From Oscillospiraceae bacterium (GTDB lineage Bacteria > Bacillota > Clostridia > Oscillospirales > Oscillospiraceae): DNA of 32,317 bases. The stretch is from the NCBI GenBank assembly GCA_017465625.1, contig JAFTVV010000011.1, positions 1 through 32,317 of the forward strand, written 5' to 3'. The position numbers and the translations under genes were made by a program. Under the pieces are notes generated by a model that saw only the letters and a list, made by a program, of their open reading frames with translations, ran no database searches and had not been told where the DNA came from. Below, in pieces: positions 23,874-31,289 of this stretch (positions within the stretch are counted from its first letter, which is position 1; the number at the start of each line of letters is the position of its first letter).

Positions 23874-24410
23874 ATGACGTTAGCAAGTAAAATCACGTGT
23901 GTGCGGGTACTTTTGATTCCCGCGGTAATGGTATTTATGTACTTATTCGGCAATACCGGTACAGACATTTACCGCTGGATTGCCTTTGCAGTGTTTATCA
24001 TTGCCAGCCTTTCCGACTATGTAGACGGGCAGATTGCGAGAAAATGCAATCAGGTTACCGATTTTGGTAAGTTCCTGGATCCATTGGCCGATAAACTGCT
24101 GGTGATTGCAGTAATGTGTGTGTTCTGTGAATGGAACTTGATGCCTGCCTGGGCACTGATGATTGTTCTGACCCGTGAATTTGCCGTTACCGGTCTGCGT
24201 CTGGTGGCGGTCGGCAAGGGAAATGTTATTGCCGCCGGTTGGAGCGGCAAGGTTAAGACCGCCAGCACTATGATTGGTCTGTGCTGTATGATGGCATTCC
24301 CCACTGTGGAGTGGCTGGGTATTGCCGTGAATGTGGTGATTGTTGTCACCACCGTCTATTCCGGCATTGAATACTTTGTCCAAAACGGCAAGTGTTTGTT
24401 AGGCAAATAA
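23874..24410 (+). CDS. pgsA: CDP-diacylglycerol-glycerol-3-phosphate 3-phosphatidyltransferase
   Basis: A 178-residue integral membrane enzyme that makes phosphatidylglycerol phosphate. The CDP-alcohol phosphatidyltransferase signature D-x2-DG-x2-AR-x8-G-x3-D-x3-D is complete in DYVDGQIARKCNQVTDFGKF followed by LDPLADK. Several membrane helices are visible (for example WIAFAVFIIASL, LLVIAVMCVF). The ribosome site is GGAGG, with start ATG 23874. It is directly after rimO, an arrangement common in Firmicutes, where recA often lies downstream rather than upstream as here. A GC-rich hairpin follows. Confidence 0.95.
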   Translation: MTLASKITCVRVLLIPAVMVFMYLFGNTGTDIYRWIAFAVFIIASLSDYVDGQIARKCNQVTDFGKFLDPLADKLLVIAVMCVFCEWNLMPAWALMIVLTREFAVTGLRLVAVGKGNVIAAGWSGKVKTASTMIGLCCMMAFPTVEWLGIAVNVVIVVTTVYSGIEYFVQNGKCLLGK

Positions 24411-24416
24411 TTAATC

Positions 24417-24441
24417 TGCGCCGGTGCATTGCACCGGCGCA
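24417..24441 (+). other. GC-rich hairpin between pgsA and DUF4317 gene
   Basis: TGCGCCGGTGCA and its exact reverse complement are separated by one base, so at least a 10-bp GC-rich stem with a small loop can form. No T-run follows, so it is not a clear terminator. It could protect the 3' end of the upstream message or lower read-through into the next gene. Confidence 0.5.
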
Positions 24442-24456
24442 AATCAGGAGAGCAGT

Positions 24457-25593
24457 ATGAACGAAAAGGAAATTGGCGAACTTCGTCGCAGAACGCGGCG
24501 GGATCGCAGTAATATGACATCCATTTACGGATGCTACGTCAATGCACAGAAGGAAATTGTCTCTGAATTTCGGCAAAGCGTTGGTATGATGCCGGAAAAC
24601 GAGGCAGAAAAGTATTTTGGACTTTTGAAGAAAACCCTGAGCGGCGGCATTGGAAAGAATCTGATCGATATTAGCTTCCGTACCGCACAGGTGGCAGACA
24701 GCCCCGAGCATAAATTCCTGATGGATCTGCGAAACAGCAGCCTGAAGGACGAGCAGCTGCGGCTGGAGCTTTATCAAAAGATTATTGAACACGTCACATT
24801 TGACGACAGCTATCTGATTCTGCTGGGATTAAACAGCTATGATATGCCCTTTAAAAGCAAGGACGGCGACACACAAAACGATGCCTCATCCGAAGTCTAT
24901 ACTTATATGCAGTGTGCAGTCTGCCCCGTAAAGCAGACCAACGCAAAATTGTGCTACGACACGGAGAACAAGGTGTTTCACGACGGCACACCGGAGCATA
25001 TTGCCTGTGCACCGGAGCTGGGCTTTTTGTTCCCCGCATTTGATGACCGTCAGACGAACATATACGGTGCACTGTTTTACACACGAAGCGCGAAGCACAT
25101 CTACGAGGACGTCATCAACGCACTGTTTAATGTCACGCCCCCCAAGCCTGCCGCAGAGCAGAAGACCTCCTTCGAGGCGCTTTTGACCCGAGCTGTAGGG
25201 GAGGAGTGCAGTATGGAAGTGGTACAGAACGTCCACGAACAGATCTGCCAGTGCATCGAGATCCATAAAGAGAGCAAGGTGGCAGAGCCTCTGCTGATCA
25301 ACAAAGAGCAGGTAAAGCAGGCGTTGACTGCCGGTGGCGTAGGGGAGCAGAAGCTTAGTAAGTTCTCGGTGGAATACGATGAGGTTTTTGGCGCGGATGC
25401 ATTGCTCCATCCTAAGAACATTATCAACAGCCGTAAATTCGAGATTAAAACCCCTGATGTGACCATCAACGTCAATCCCCAGTGTGCGGATTTGATCGAA
25501 ACACGGATCATTGGCGGTGTGAAATATATTCTCATCTGTGCCGATGACAATGTAGAAGTAAACGGTGTCAATATTCACATTAACGAGGAATAA
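24457..25593 (+). CDS. DUF4317 family protein
   Basis: A 378-residue soluble protein of the DUF4317 family. The N-terminus MNEKEIGELRRR and IYGCYVNAQKEIVSEF match the family form I know from Clostridia. A central segment has several cysteines (YMQCAVCPVKQTNAKLCYD), then AFDDRQTNIYGALFYTRS, and the C-terminus is a small beta-rich domain (VTINVNPQCADLIETRIIGGVKYILICADDNVEVNG). Start ATG 24457 has AGGAG upstream. No enzyme motif is visible and the function is unknown. It is the last gene of the long co-directional run and ends at a strong terminator. Confidence 0.82.
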   Translation: MNEKEIGELRRRTRRDRSNMTSIYGCYVNAQKEIVSEFRQSVGMMPENEAEKYFGLLKKTLSGGIGKNLIDISFRTAQVADSPEHKFLMDLRNSSLKDEQLRLELYQKIIEHVTFDDSYLILLGLNSYDMPFKSKDGDTQNDASSEVYTYMQCAVCPVKQTNAKLCYDTENKVFHDGTPEHIACAPELGFLFPAFDDRQTNIYGALFYTRSAKHIYEDVINALFNVTPPKPAAEQKTSFEALLTRAVGEECSMEVVQNVHEQICQCIEIHKESKVAEPLLINKEQVKQALTAGGVGEQKLSKFSVEYDEVFGADALLHPKNIINSRKFEIKTPDVTINVNPQCADLIETRIIGGVKYILICADDNVEVNGVNIHINEE

Positions 25594-25597
25594 GAAA

Positions 25598-25632
25598 CGG
25601 CGTACCGAATGAATCGGTACGCCGACTTTTTA
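25598..25632. terminator. Bidirectional terminator between DUF4317 and cytidylate kinase-like genes
   Basis: An 11-bp perfect stem CGGCGTACCGA/TCGGTACGCCG with a five-base loop, then ACTTTTTATT. The two genes are convergent, so it probably serves both. Confidence 0.9.
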
Positions 25633-26238
25633 TTATTTACCAAGTGCTGATTTGACGATGATATCCACACAAGCCTCTTCGCCTAATGTACTGCTGCTCA
25701 GGCACAAGTCGTAGTTTTGCGCAGTGCCCCAGGAGCGACCGGTGTAGTGCTGATAGTTGACACGGCGGCGCTTGTCTTTTTCCTGCAGACGGTTTTCAGG
25801 GCTCTTGTCCGATTCACCGTAACGGGTGACGATGCGGTGGGCGCGATAGTCAATATCTGCGTGAATGAAAACGTGCAGGCAGTCCTTGCGGTCCTTCAAA
25901 ATGTAGTCTGCATTGCGTCCGACGATGACACAGGGGCCCTTTTCAGCCAATTGCAGAATCACATTGCATTGAATATTCCACAGGAAGTCCGCGGTGGACA
26001 GTCCGTTCATAATGCCGGGAACACCCTGATGGGCAAAGGCGTAAGAGAAAAAGCTCTTGCCGGGAGCGTGTTCGCCGTTTTCTTCCACAAACTGAGGTGC
26101 AAAGCCGGATTCCAGGGCAATCTGATCGACCAATTCCTTGTCGTAGAAGGGAATGCCCAGCTTCTCGGCTACAGCGCGACCGATGGTGCGTCCGCCACTG
26201 CCAAATTCACGACTGATGGTGATGATTTTCTTTTCCAT
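25633..26238 (-). CDS. Cytidylate kinase-like family protein
   Basis: A 201-residue P-loop-like kinase of the family typed as cytidylate kinase-like (Cytidylate_kin2). N-terminal ITISREFGSGGRTIGRAVAEK is the nucleotide-binding segment; this family has G-S-G-G-R-T-I-G in place of a standard GK[ST] loop. It is followed by LGIPFYDKELVDQIA, a GPCVIVGRNADYIL strand, and a lid region rich in Arg/Lys with NYQHYTGRSWGTAQNYDL. It is distinct from the CMP kinase Cmk, and its true substrate is not settled. Ribosome site AAAGGAGG. A near-consensus promoter lies just upstream. Confidence 0.85.
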   Translation of the reverse strand: MEKKIITISREFGSGGRTIGRAVAEKLGIPFYDKELVDQIALESGFAPQFVEENGEHAPGKSFFSYAFAHQGVPGIMNGLSTADFLWNIQCNVILQLAEKGPCVIVGRNADYILKDRKDCLHVFIHADIDYRAHRIVTRYGESDKSPENRLQEKDKRRRVNYQHYTGRSWGTAQNYDLCLSSSTLGEEACVDIIVKSALGK

Positions 26239-26272
26239 ATAGAGAATCCTCCTTTAACCTTTTGATAATTTT

Positions 26273-26301
26273 ATTATAGCGGCAATACCGGCCAATGTCA
26301 A
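26273..26301 (-). promoter_or_regulatory. Consensus sigma-A promoter of the cytidylate kinase-like gene
   Basis: On the minus strand: TTGACA, a 17-base spacer and TATAAT, an exact match to both consensus boxes, 35 bases before the start codon. Confidence 0.92.
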
Positions 26302-26357
26302 ATCCAAAAAAGAAAGAAATGCATAATAAATTCCTGCTCCAAAGGGAATAAAAATCA

Positions 26358-26386
26358 TTGTCACTGCAGGGAAAATGTGGTATAAT
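26358..26386 (+). promoter_or_regulatory. Sigma-A promoter of tex
   Basis: TTGTCA, a 17-base spacer and TATAAT, 30 bases before the tex start. It is divergent from the promoter at 26273-26301. Confidence 0.9.
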
Positions 26387-26415
26387 GTAAAGGATTTTTG
26401 GAACAGGAGAAAGTT

Positions 26416-28572
26416 ATGGAAAATATCATTTCTGTGCTCAGCTTAGAGCTGAAGCAAAAAGAAGAATATGTAAAAAACGTTGTGGAACTTTTGGACGAGG
26501 GCAATACCATTCCTTTTATTGCCCGTTACCGTAAGGAGCTTCACGGAAGTATGGATGATACCACACTTCGTGCGTTGGAAACACGCCTGCAGTATCTGCG
26601 CAACCTGGCAGAACGGAAGCAGGAAGTCATTCATTCCATTGAAAGTCAGGGAAAGCTGACCGAGGAGCTGTCTGCGGAGATTTTAGCCGCCTCAACTCTG
26701 GCAGAGGTGGAGGATTTGTACCGTCCTTATAAGCAAAAGCGGCGCACCAGAGCCACCGTGGCGAAGGAAAAGGGGTTAGAGCCTTTGGCACTGGCCATTT
26801 TTGCCCAAAACGGTGATGATCCTGCCACGTTGGCCGCAGAGTATGTGGACGAAGAAAAGGGCGTGCCCACAGTGGAAGATGCACTGGCAGGCGCATCGGA
26901 CATTATTGCCGAAATGATTTCCGACGACCCGGATATTCGTAAGGCTCTGCGGCAGAAGATGGAGCGTCAGGCGGTCATAACCGTGCAGGCAGTGGACGCA
27001 GAAAAAGAAAGTGTATATGAGCTGTACTACCAGTTTTCTGCCCCCGTATCCCGTCTGCAAAACCATCAGATTCTGGCAATCAATCGTGGCGAAAAAGAAG
27101 AATTTTTAAAGGTGAGCATTGCACTGCCCGGCGTAGAGGGGCAGGCACTGGTCTGCCGTTGCGCCCTGAAGCCCACAGCCCAGATCAGTCAGTTCGTAAA
27201 GGCCGCCGCAGAGGATGCCTATGACCGCCTGATTGCACCCAGTGCAGAGCGTGAAATGCGCAACACGCTGACCGACCGTGCGGCAGAAGCCGCCATCGCC
27301 AACTTCGCCCTGAATCTGAAGCCCCTGTTGCTGGCTCGTCCTGTGAAAGGCTTCGTGACAATGGGATTAGACCCCGGCTACCGCAACGGCTGTAAGGTGG
27401 CAGTGGTGGACGGAACAGGCCGTGTGTTGGATACGGCAGTGGTGTATCCCACGTTCTCCCAAAATAAGAAGGACGAGGCTATTCGCATACTGTCCAACCT
27501 GATCCGTACCCACGGTGTAAAGCACATTGCCATCGGTAACGGTACGGCATCCCGTGAAACAGAGGCAATGACGGTGGAAATGCTGCGGAATCTTCCCGGC
27601 GTAAGCTATATGATTGTCAATGAGGCAGGCGCTTCCGTTTATTCCGCATCCAAGCTGGCGGCAGAGGAATTTCCCAATTACGATGTGAATTTGCGCTCAG
27701 CAGTGTCCATTGCACGTCGTTTGCAAGACCCTCTGGCAGAGCTTGTGAAAATTGAGCCCAAGGCCATCGGCGTGGGGCAATATCAGCACGATATGCCGCA
27801 AAAGCGGTTGGATGAAGCGCTGGGCGGTGTTGTGGAGGATTGCGTAAATGCAGTGGGTGTAGACGTGAATACCGCATCCTACAGCCTGTTACAGCAGGTT
27901 TCCGGTCTTAATAGCACCACTGCAAAGAATATTGTGGCATATCGGGAAGAAAACGGTGCGTTTACCTCTCGCAGTCAGCTGAAAAAAGTCCCCAAGCTGG
28001 GGCCCAAGGCGTTCCAGCAGTGCGCTGGCTTCCTCCGCGTGCCGGAGAGTAAGGATATTATGGATAATACCGGTGTCCATCCGGAGTCCTATGAGGCAGC
28101 ACAGAAGCTGCTGACCTTGTGCGGCTACGAGAAAAAGGATGTAGCATCCGGTAACATCGGTGAGCTTCAAAGCCGCTTTGAAGAGGTTGGCGCAGAAAAA
28201 GCCGCTCAGTTCTGCGGCGTGGGTGTACCCACACTGGAAGACGTGGTAAAGGAATTGATGAAGCCGGGTCGCGATCCCCGTGATGATTTGCCTGCTCCCA
28301 TTTTGCGCACCGATGTACTGGAAATGAAGGATCTGAAATCTGGTATGGTGCTGTCGGGAACGGTACGCAACGTGATCGATTTTGGTGTGTTTGTGGATAT
28401 TGGTGTGCATCAGGATGGACTTGTGCATATCTCCCAGGTGGCAAACCATAAGGTGCGCCATCCCTCCGAGGTGGTCCAGGTAGGGGATATTGTAAAGGTG
28501 ATGGTGCTGGAAGTGGATGAAAAACGCAAGCGCATCAGCCTGACCATGAAAAACCTCCCGAAAGAACAATAA
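26416..28572 (+). CDS. tex: Tex-family RNA-binding transcription accessory protein
   Basis: A 718-residue protein. ATG 26416 is chosen over the in-frame TTG at 26398 because AGGAG lies just before it. Domains: N-terminal helical Tex region, a YqgF/RNase H-like fold (MGLDPGYRNGCKVAVVDGTG near 315), two helix-hairpin-helix units (SGLNSTTAKNIVAYREENGAF; VPKLGPKAFQQCAGFLRV) and a C-terminal S1 RNA-binding domain (LKSGMVLSGTVRNVIDFGVF near 640). The usual length is about 720-770. In other bacteria Tex affects transcription and toxin expression. It is monocistronic, with its own promoter. Confidence 0.95.
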   Translation: MENIISVLSLELKQKEEYVKNVVELLDEGNTIPFIARYRKELHGSMDDTTLRALETRLQYLRNLAERKQEVIHSIESQGKLTEELSAEILAASTLAEVEDLYRPYKQKRRTRATVAKEKGLEPLALAIFAQNGDDPATLAAEYVDEEKGVPTVEDALAGASDIIAEMISDDPDIRKALRQKMERQAVITVQAVDAEKESVYELYYQFSAPVSRLQNHQILAINRGEKEEFLKVSIALPGVEGQALVCRCALKPTAQISQFVKAAAEDAYDRLIAPSAEREMRNTLTDRAAEAAIANFALNLKPLLLARPVKGFVTMGLDPGYRNGCKVAVVDGTGRVLDTAVVYPTFSQNKKDEAIRILSNLIRTHGVKHIAIGNGTASRETEAMTVEMLRNLPGVSYMIVNEAGASVYSASKLAAEEFPNYDVNLRSAVSIARRLQDPLAELVKIEPKAIGVGQYQHDMPQKRLDEALGGVVEDCVNAVGVDVNTASYSLLQQVSGLNSTTAKNIVAYREENGAFTSRSQLKKVPKLGPKAFQQCAGFLRVPESKDIMDNTGVHPESYEAAQKLLTLCGYEKKDVASGNIGELQSRFEEVGAEKAAQFCGVGVPTLEDVVKELMKPGRDPRDDLPAPILRTDVLEMKDLKSGMVLSGTVRNVIDFGVFVDIGVHQDGLVHISQVANHKVRHPSEVVQVGDIVKVMVLEVDEKRKRISLTMKNLPKEQ

Positions 28573-28587
28573 AAGTATGCGCCTTCC

Positions 28588-28657
28588 TTGCAAAATACGC
28601 ATAAGAATAATGCGCCTTCCTTGCAGAAGGCGCATTATTCTTATGCGTATTTTGCAA
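28588..28657. terminator. 32-bp perfect inverted repeat at the tex/nahK junction
   Basis: Arms 28588-28619 and 28626-28657 are exact reverse complements around the six-base loop CTTGCA. The right arm includes the last codons and stop of nahK. The inner core AATGCGCCTTC/GAAGGCGCATT has T-rich flanks on both sides, fitting a bidirectional terminator. The 16-bp string ATGCGCCTTCCTTGCA occurs twice (28577-28592 and 28610-28625). The repeat is far longer than a normal terminator needs. Confidence 0.75.
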
Positions 28658-29762
28658 CCACAGCGTGCATTGCGTCAAACTGCTTCTCCATATCGGAGAC
28701 CAGCTTAAACTGTGTGCGGCAGCGATCCAAATTCTGCTCCGGATAGTGGATGCGGAAATAGTGGTCGCCATCTAAGTAGTCGGTCAGGAAGCGGATACCG
28801 CATTCCAGAGTCATCAGCTTTGCACCCCAGGGCAGGTATTCCAGCTCTGCAGGGGTGAGAGAGCCTTGCGCACCCTGCAAGAATCCACGGGTGTAGGCTT
28901 CGTACAGCTCGATGTCGAAATTAACCTTGCTCAAATCCTTTTCGTCCTCGGCAGAGTGGTTCGCACCGAAACGGATGGAATCGCCGAAATCGTTGATGGA
29001 CAGACCGGGCATGGTGGTGTCCAAGTCAATGACACAGATGCCTTCCTTGGTGGTGCGGTCAATGAGGATGTTGTTCAGCTTGGTGTCGTTGTGGGTGACA
29101 CGGAGGGGGAGCTTTCCATCCCGTAAGGCCTGCATTGCCACAGAGCAGTCGTTTTTACGAGCCATTACAAAGTCAATTTCAGCCTGAACATCCTTTGCAC
29201 GATTCATCTTGTCCGCATTTAAGGCGGCGATGAACTTTTCAAAACGGTTTTCCGTGTCGTGGAAGCGGGCAATGGGTTCGTGGAGGGTTTCAGCAGGATA
29301 GCCCTGAAGCATATACTGGAAGCGACCGAAAGACCGTGCAGATGCCTCAAACAGTGCAGGGGTTGCTTTTTGATAGCAATCGGTGTTTTCGATGAAGTTT
29401 GTAAGCCGCCAAACCTTGCCGGAATTGTCGGTATAGTAATCCTTGCCGTCCCTGGTTTTCACAAGGCTCAGAGTTTCCCGTAAGGGATCGCCACCGGCGG
29501 AAATGATCTGATCTCTCAGATAAGAAGTGATGCCGACCATATTTTCCATGAGTTCCTCAGGATGGGGAAATGCGGCAGAGGAAAGACCCTGCAGGATGTA
29601 GCGAACAGCGTCACCGTCCTGGGGCTGGCAAATCACACAGAAGGTGTCGTTGATGTGGCCCTGACCGTATCGTACAGCACCCATCAGGGTAGCCGGAAAG
29701 TCATAAGCGGCAAGAACCTCCTGCAGTACAGGTGTTTCTTCAGGAATAAAAAGGTTGTTCAT
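28641..29762 (-). CDS. nahK: N-acetylhexosamine 1-kinase
   Basis: A 373-residue sugar kinase of the aminoglycoside phosphotransferase fold. It closely matches what I remember of Bifidobacterium NahK, which converts N-acetylglucosamine or N-acetylgalactosamine to the 1-phosphate with ATP: GQGHINDTF, RYILQGLSSAAFPHPEELM, catalytic LRVTHNDTKLNNILID, metal-binding VIDLDTTMPG, DFGDSIRFGANHSAEDEKDL, and the C-terminal LECGIRFLTDYLDGDHYF and YPEQNLDRCRTQFKLV. These sugars come from mucin and milk oligosaccharides. In Bifidobacterium it belongs to a lacto-N-biose cluster; no phosphorylase or uridylyltransferase gene is nearby here. Ribosome site GGGAGG eight bases before ATG 29762. It is divergent from a PTS IIC-type gene. 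Confidence 0.85.
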   Translation of the reverse strand: MNNLFIPEETPVLQEVLAAYDFPATLMGAVRYGQGHINDTFCVICQPQDGDAVRYILQGLSSAAFPHPEELMENMVGITSYLRDQIISAGGDPLRETLSLVKTRDGKDYYTDNSGKVWRLTNFIENTDCYQKATPALFEASARSFGRFQYMLQGYPAETLHEPIARFHDTENRFEKFIAALNADKMNRAKDVQAEIDFVMARKNDCSVAMQALRDGKLPLRVTHNDTKLNNILIDRTTKEGICVIDLDTTMPGLSINDFGDSIRFGANHSAEDEKDLSKVNFDIELYEAYTRGFLQGAQGSLTPAELEYLPWGAKLMTLECGIRFLTDYLDGDHYFRIHYPEQNLDRCRTQFKLVSDMEKQFDAMHAVVAKYA

Positions 29763-29791
29763 AACACATACCTCCCATTATATTTTTTTAA

Positions 29792-29820
29792 ATCATAGCA
29801 TAATTTAGATTATAATTCAA
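29792..29820 (-). promoter_or_regulatory. Sigma-A promoter of nahK
   Basis: On the minus strand: TTGAAT, a 17-base spacer and TATGAT with TGC before the -10 box. It lies 30 bases before the start codon and 31 bases from the divergent promoter at 29852. Confidence 0.75.
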
Positions 29821-29851
29821 TAAAATTCTGTATTAAAAGCCAAAAATTTCA

Positions 29852-29880
29852 TTGCCATCTAAAATCAGGAGTGCTATAAT
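29852..29880 (+). promoter_or_regulatory. Sigma-A promoter of the PTS IIC-type gene
   Basis: TTGCCA, a 17-base spacer and TATAAT, with TGC before the -10 box. A 10-bp palindrome GGAGGCCTCC lies in the leader, before the ribosome site. Confidence 0.8.
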
Positions 29881-29925
29881 AAGCAACAATCGGAGGAGGC
29901 CTCCGGATTAAGAAAGGAGAAAAAA

Positions 29926-31026
29926 TTGAATCATCAAAAGCAGAAGCAGGGCACAAAAGCCACGCTTCAAAAGTACGCAAAACGGTATTTTATTGACGCA
30001 ATGGGGGCAATGGCAAACGGACTGTTTGCAACACTGCTCATTGGCACAATCATCAAGACCTTAGGTCAGCAGATGGCAAATCTCATTGCGGCAGCCTGGG
30101 CGCAGGACTTTGGCGGCATACTGGTAAAAGTAGGAGACTTTGCCTGTGCTGCTGACGGATGTGCCATGGCAATGGCAATCGGATACGCACTGAAGGCGCA
30201 TCCGCTGGTGCTGTTCTCTTTAGCAGGAGTTGGGTATGCCACCGATGTTTTGGGTGGCGCAGGCGGCCCACTGGCGGTGCTGATTGTGGGCATTGTTGCC
30301 TCGGAAGTGGGAATGCTTGTCAGCAAGAAAACAAAGGTAGATGTGATTGTAACGCCTCTTGTAACCGTGCTGGTTGGTTGCGGTCTGGCGCTGTTGATTG
30401 CCGAGCCTATCGGTAACGGCGCAAAAGCTTTGGGCAGCATCATCACTTGGGCAACTGCGCAGCAACCCTTTTTAATGGGCATGGTAATCTCCGTGGTGGT
30501 GGGTATGATTCTGACACTTCCCATCAGCTCCGCGGCAATTTGTGCAGGATTATTGCTCAGTGGATTGGCAGGCGGTGCGGCTGTTGCCGGCTGCTGTGCG
30601 CAAATGGTTGGCTTTGCGGTTATTTCCTTTAAGGAAAACCGTTGGGGCGGCCTCATTGCACAGGGCTTGGGCACATCGATGCTGCAAGTGCCCAACATTG
30701 TGAAGCATCCCCGTATTTGGATTGCACCCACCCTTGCGTCTGCCATTACAGGGCCGATTGCTACCACTGTATTCAAACTGCAAATGAACGGTGCACCGGT
30801 ATCTGCCGGTATGGGCACCTGCGGTATGGTAGGACCGATCGGTGTCATTTCCGGTTGGTTTGATCCGGTGGCAGAGGGTGCTGTGGCAGTAACGCCCAAC
30901 GCACTGGACTGGCTGGGACTTCTGATGATTTGTATTATACTGCCGGCGGCTTTATCTATGCTTTTTGACCGCATTTTGCGGAAAATCGGCTGGGTAAAAG
31001 ACGGCGATATGAAACTATCCGTTTAA
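29926..31026 (+). CDS. PTS transporter subunit IIC-type membrane protein
   Basis: A 366-residue membrane protein resembling the PTS_EIIC_2 family (annotated as PTS sugar transporter subunit IIC or putative toxin regulator). Features: N-terminal YFIDAMGAMANGLFATLLIGTI, GVGYATDVLGGAGGPLAVL, and late APVSAGMGTCGMVGPIGVISG, with about nine hydrophobic segments. A TTG start at 29926 is proposed because AAAGGAG lies just before it and no ATG is near. No IIA or IIB gene is adjacent, so it may not take part in phosphotransfer, or it uses partners encoded elsewhere. The cargo is unknown; nahK next door hints at an amino sugar but proves nothing. Confidence 0.82.
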   Translation: MNHQKQKQGTKATLQKYAKRYFIDAMGAMANGLFATLLIGTIIKTLGQQMANLIAAAWAQDFGGILVKVGDFACAADGCAMAMAIGYALKAHPLVLFSLAGVGYATDVLGGAGGPLAVLIVGIVASEVGMLVSKKTKVDVIVTPLVTVLVGCGLALLIAEPIGNGAKALGSIITWATAQQPFLMGMVISVVVGMILTLPISSAAICAGLLLSGLAGGAAVAGCCAQMVGFAVISFKENRWGGLIAQGLGTSMLQVPNIVKHPRIWIAPTLASAITGPIATTVFKLQMNGAPVSAGMGTCGMVGPIGVISGWFDPVAEGAVAVTPNALDWLGLLMICIILPAALSMLFDRILRKIGWVKDGDMKLSV

Positions 31027-31029
31027 TGA

Positions 31030-31134
31030 TATGGACATAAAAATGGATGCGTTGTTCTGCCGGGGATCCACATTCCAACTGACAGTAAAATTGTGAACGA
31101 ACTGAGTGATGAGGTTCGGAAACAAGTACGTTAG
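31030..31134 (+). pseudogene. Possible gene-tail remnant after the PTS IIC-type gene
   Basis: An open stretch without a start codon encodes VVLPGIHIPTDSKIVNELSD followed by EVRKQVR and a stop. The composition looks protein-like, but it is short, begins right after an in-frame stop, and the parent gene is not recognised. It may be the 3' end of a deleted gene, or chance. Confidence 0.2.
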
Positions 31135-31156
31135 ACGTATTGTGCAATAATTGACG

Positions 31157-31187
31157 ACGGCCTGGAGTAATCCAGGCCGTTATTTTA
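31157..31187 (+). terminator. Terminator downstream of the PTS IIC-type gene
   Basis: A 10-bp perfect stem ACGGCCTGGA/TCCAGGCCGT with a GTAA loop, then TATTTTA. It lies 130 bases after the IIC stop. Confidence 0.85.
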
Positions 31188-31229
31188 CTGCTGGTCAAAA
31201 AAATACTTTACCGTTTTTACTATCAGTCT

Positions 31230-31258
31230 GTGGACTTTTAGGCCGTTGGTGTTATAAT
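31230..31258 (+). promoter_or_regulatory. Promoter of the XRE-type regulator gene
   Basis: A perfect TATAAT at 31253-31258 with TGT directly before it (extended -10). The -35 position reads GTGGAC, a poor match. It lies 31 bases before the start codon. Confidence 0.6.
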
Positions 31259-31289
31259 TAAGGCACAAAGACGCAAAGGAGATGTGCAG

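Noticed and set aside
26398-26415. TTG start of tex
   Set aside because: The TTG would use the ribosome site AGGAG as coding sequence; ATG 26416 is placed correctly after it.
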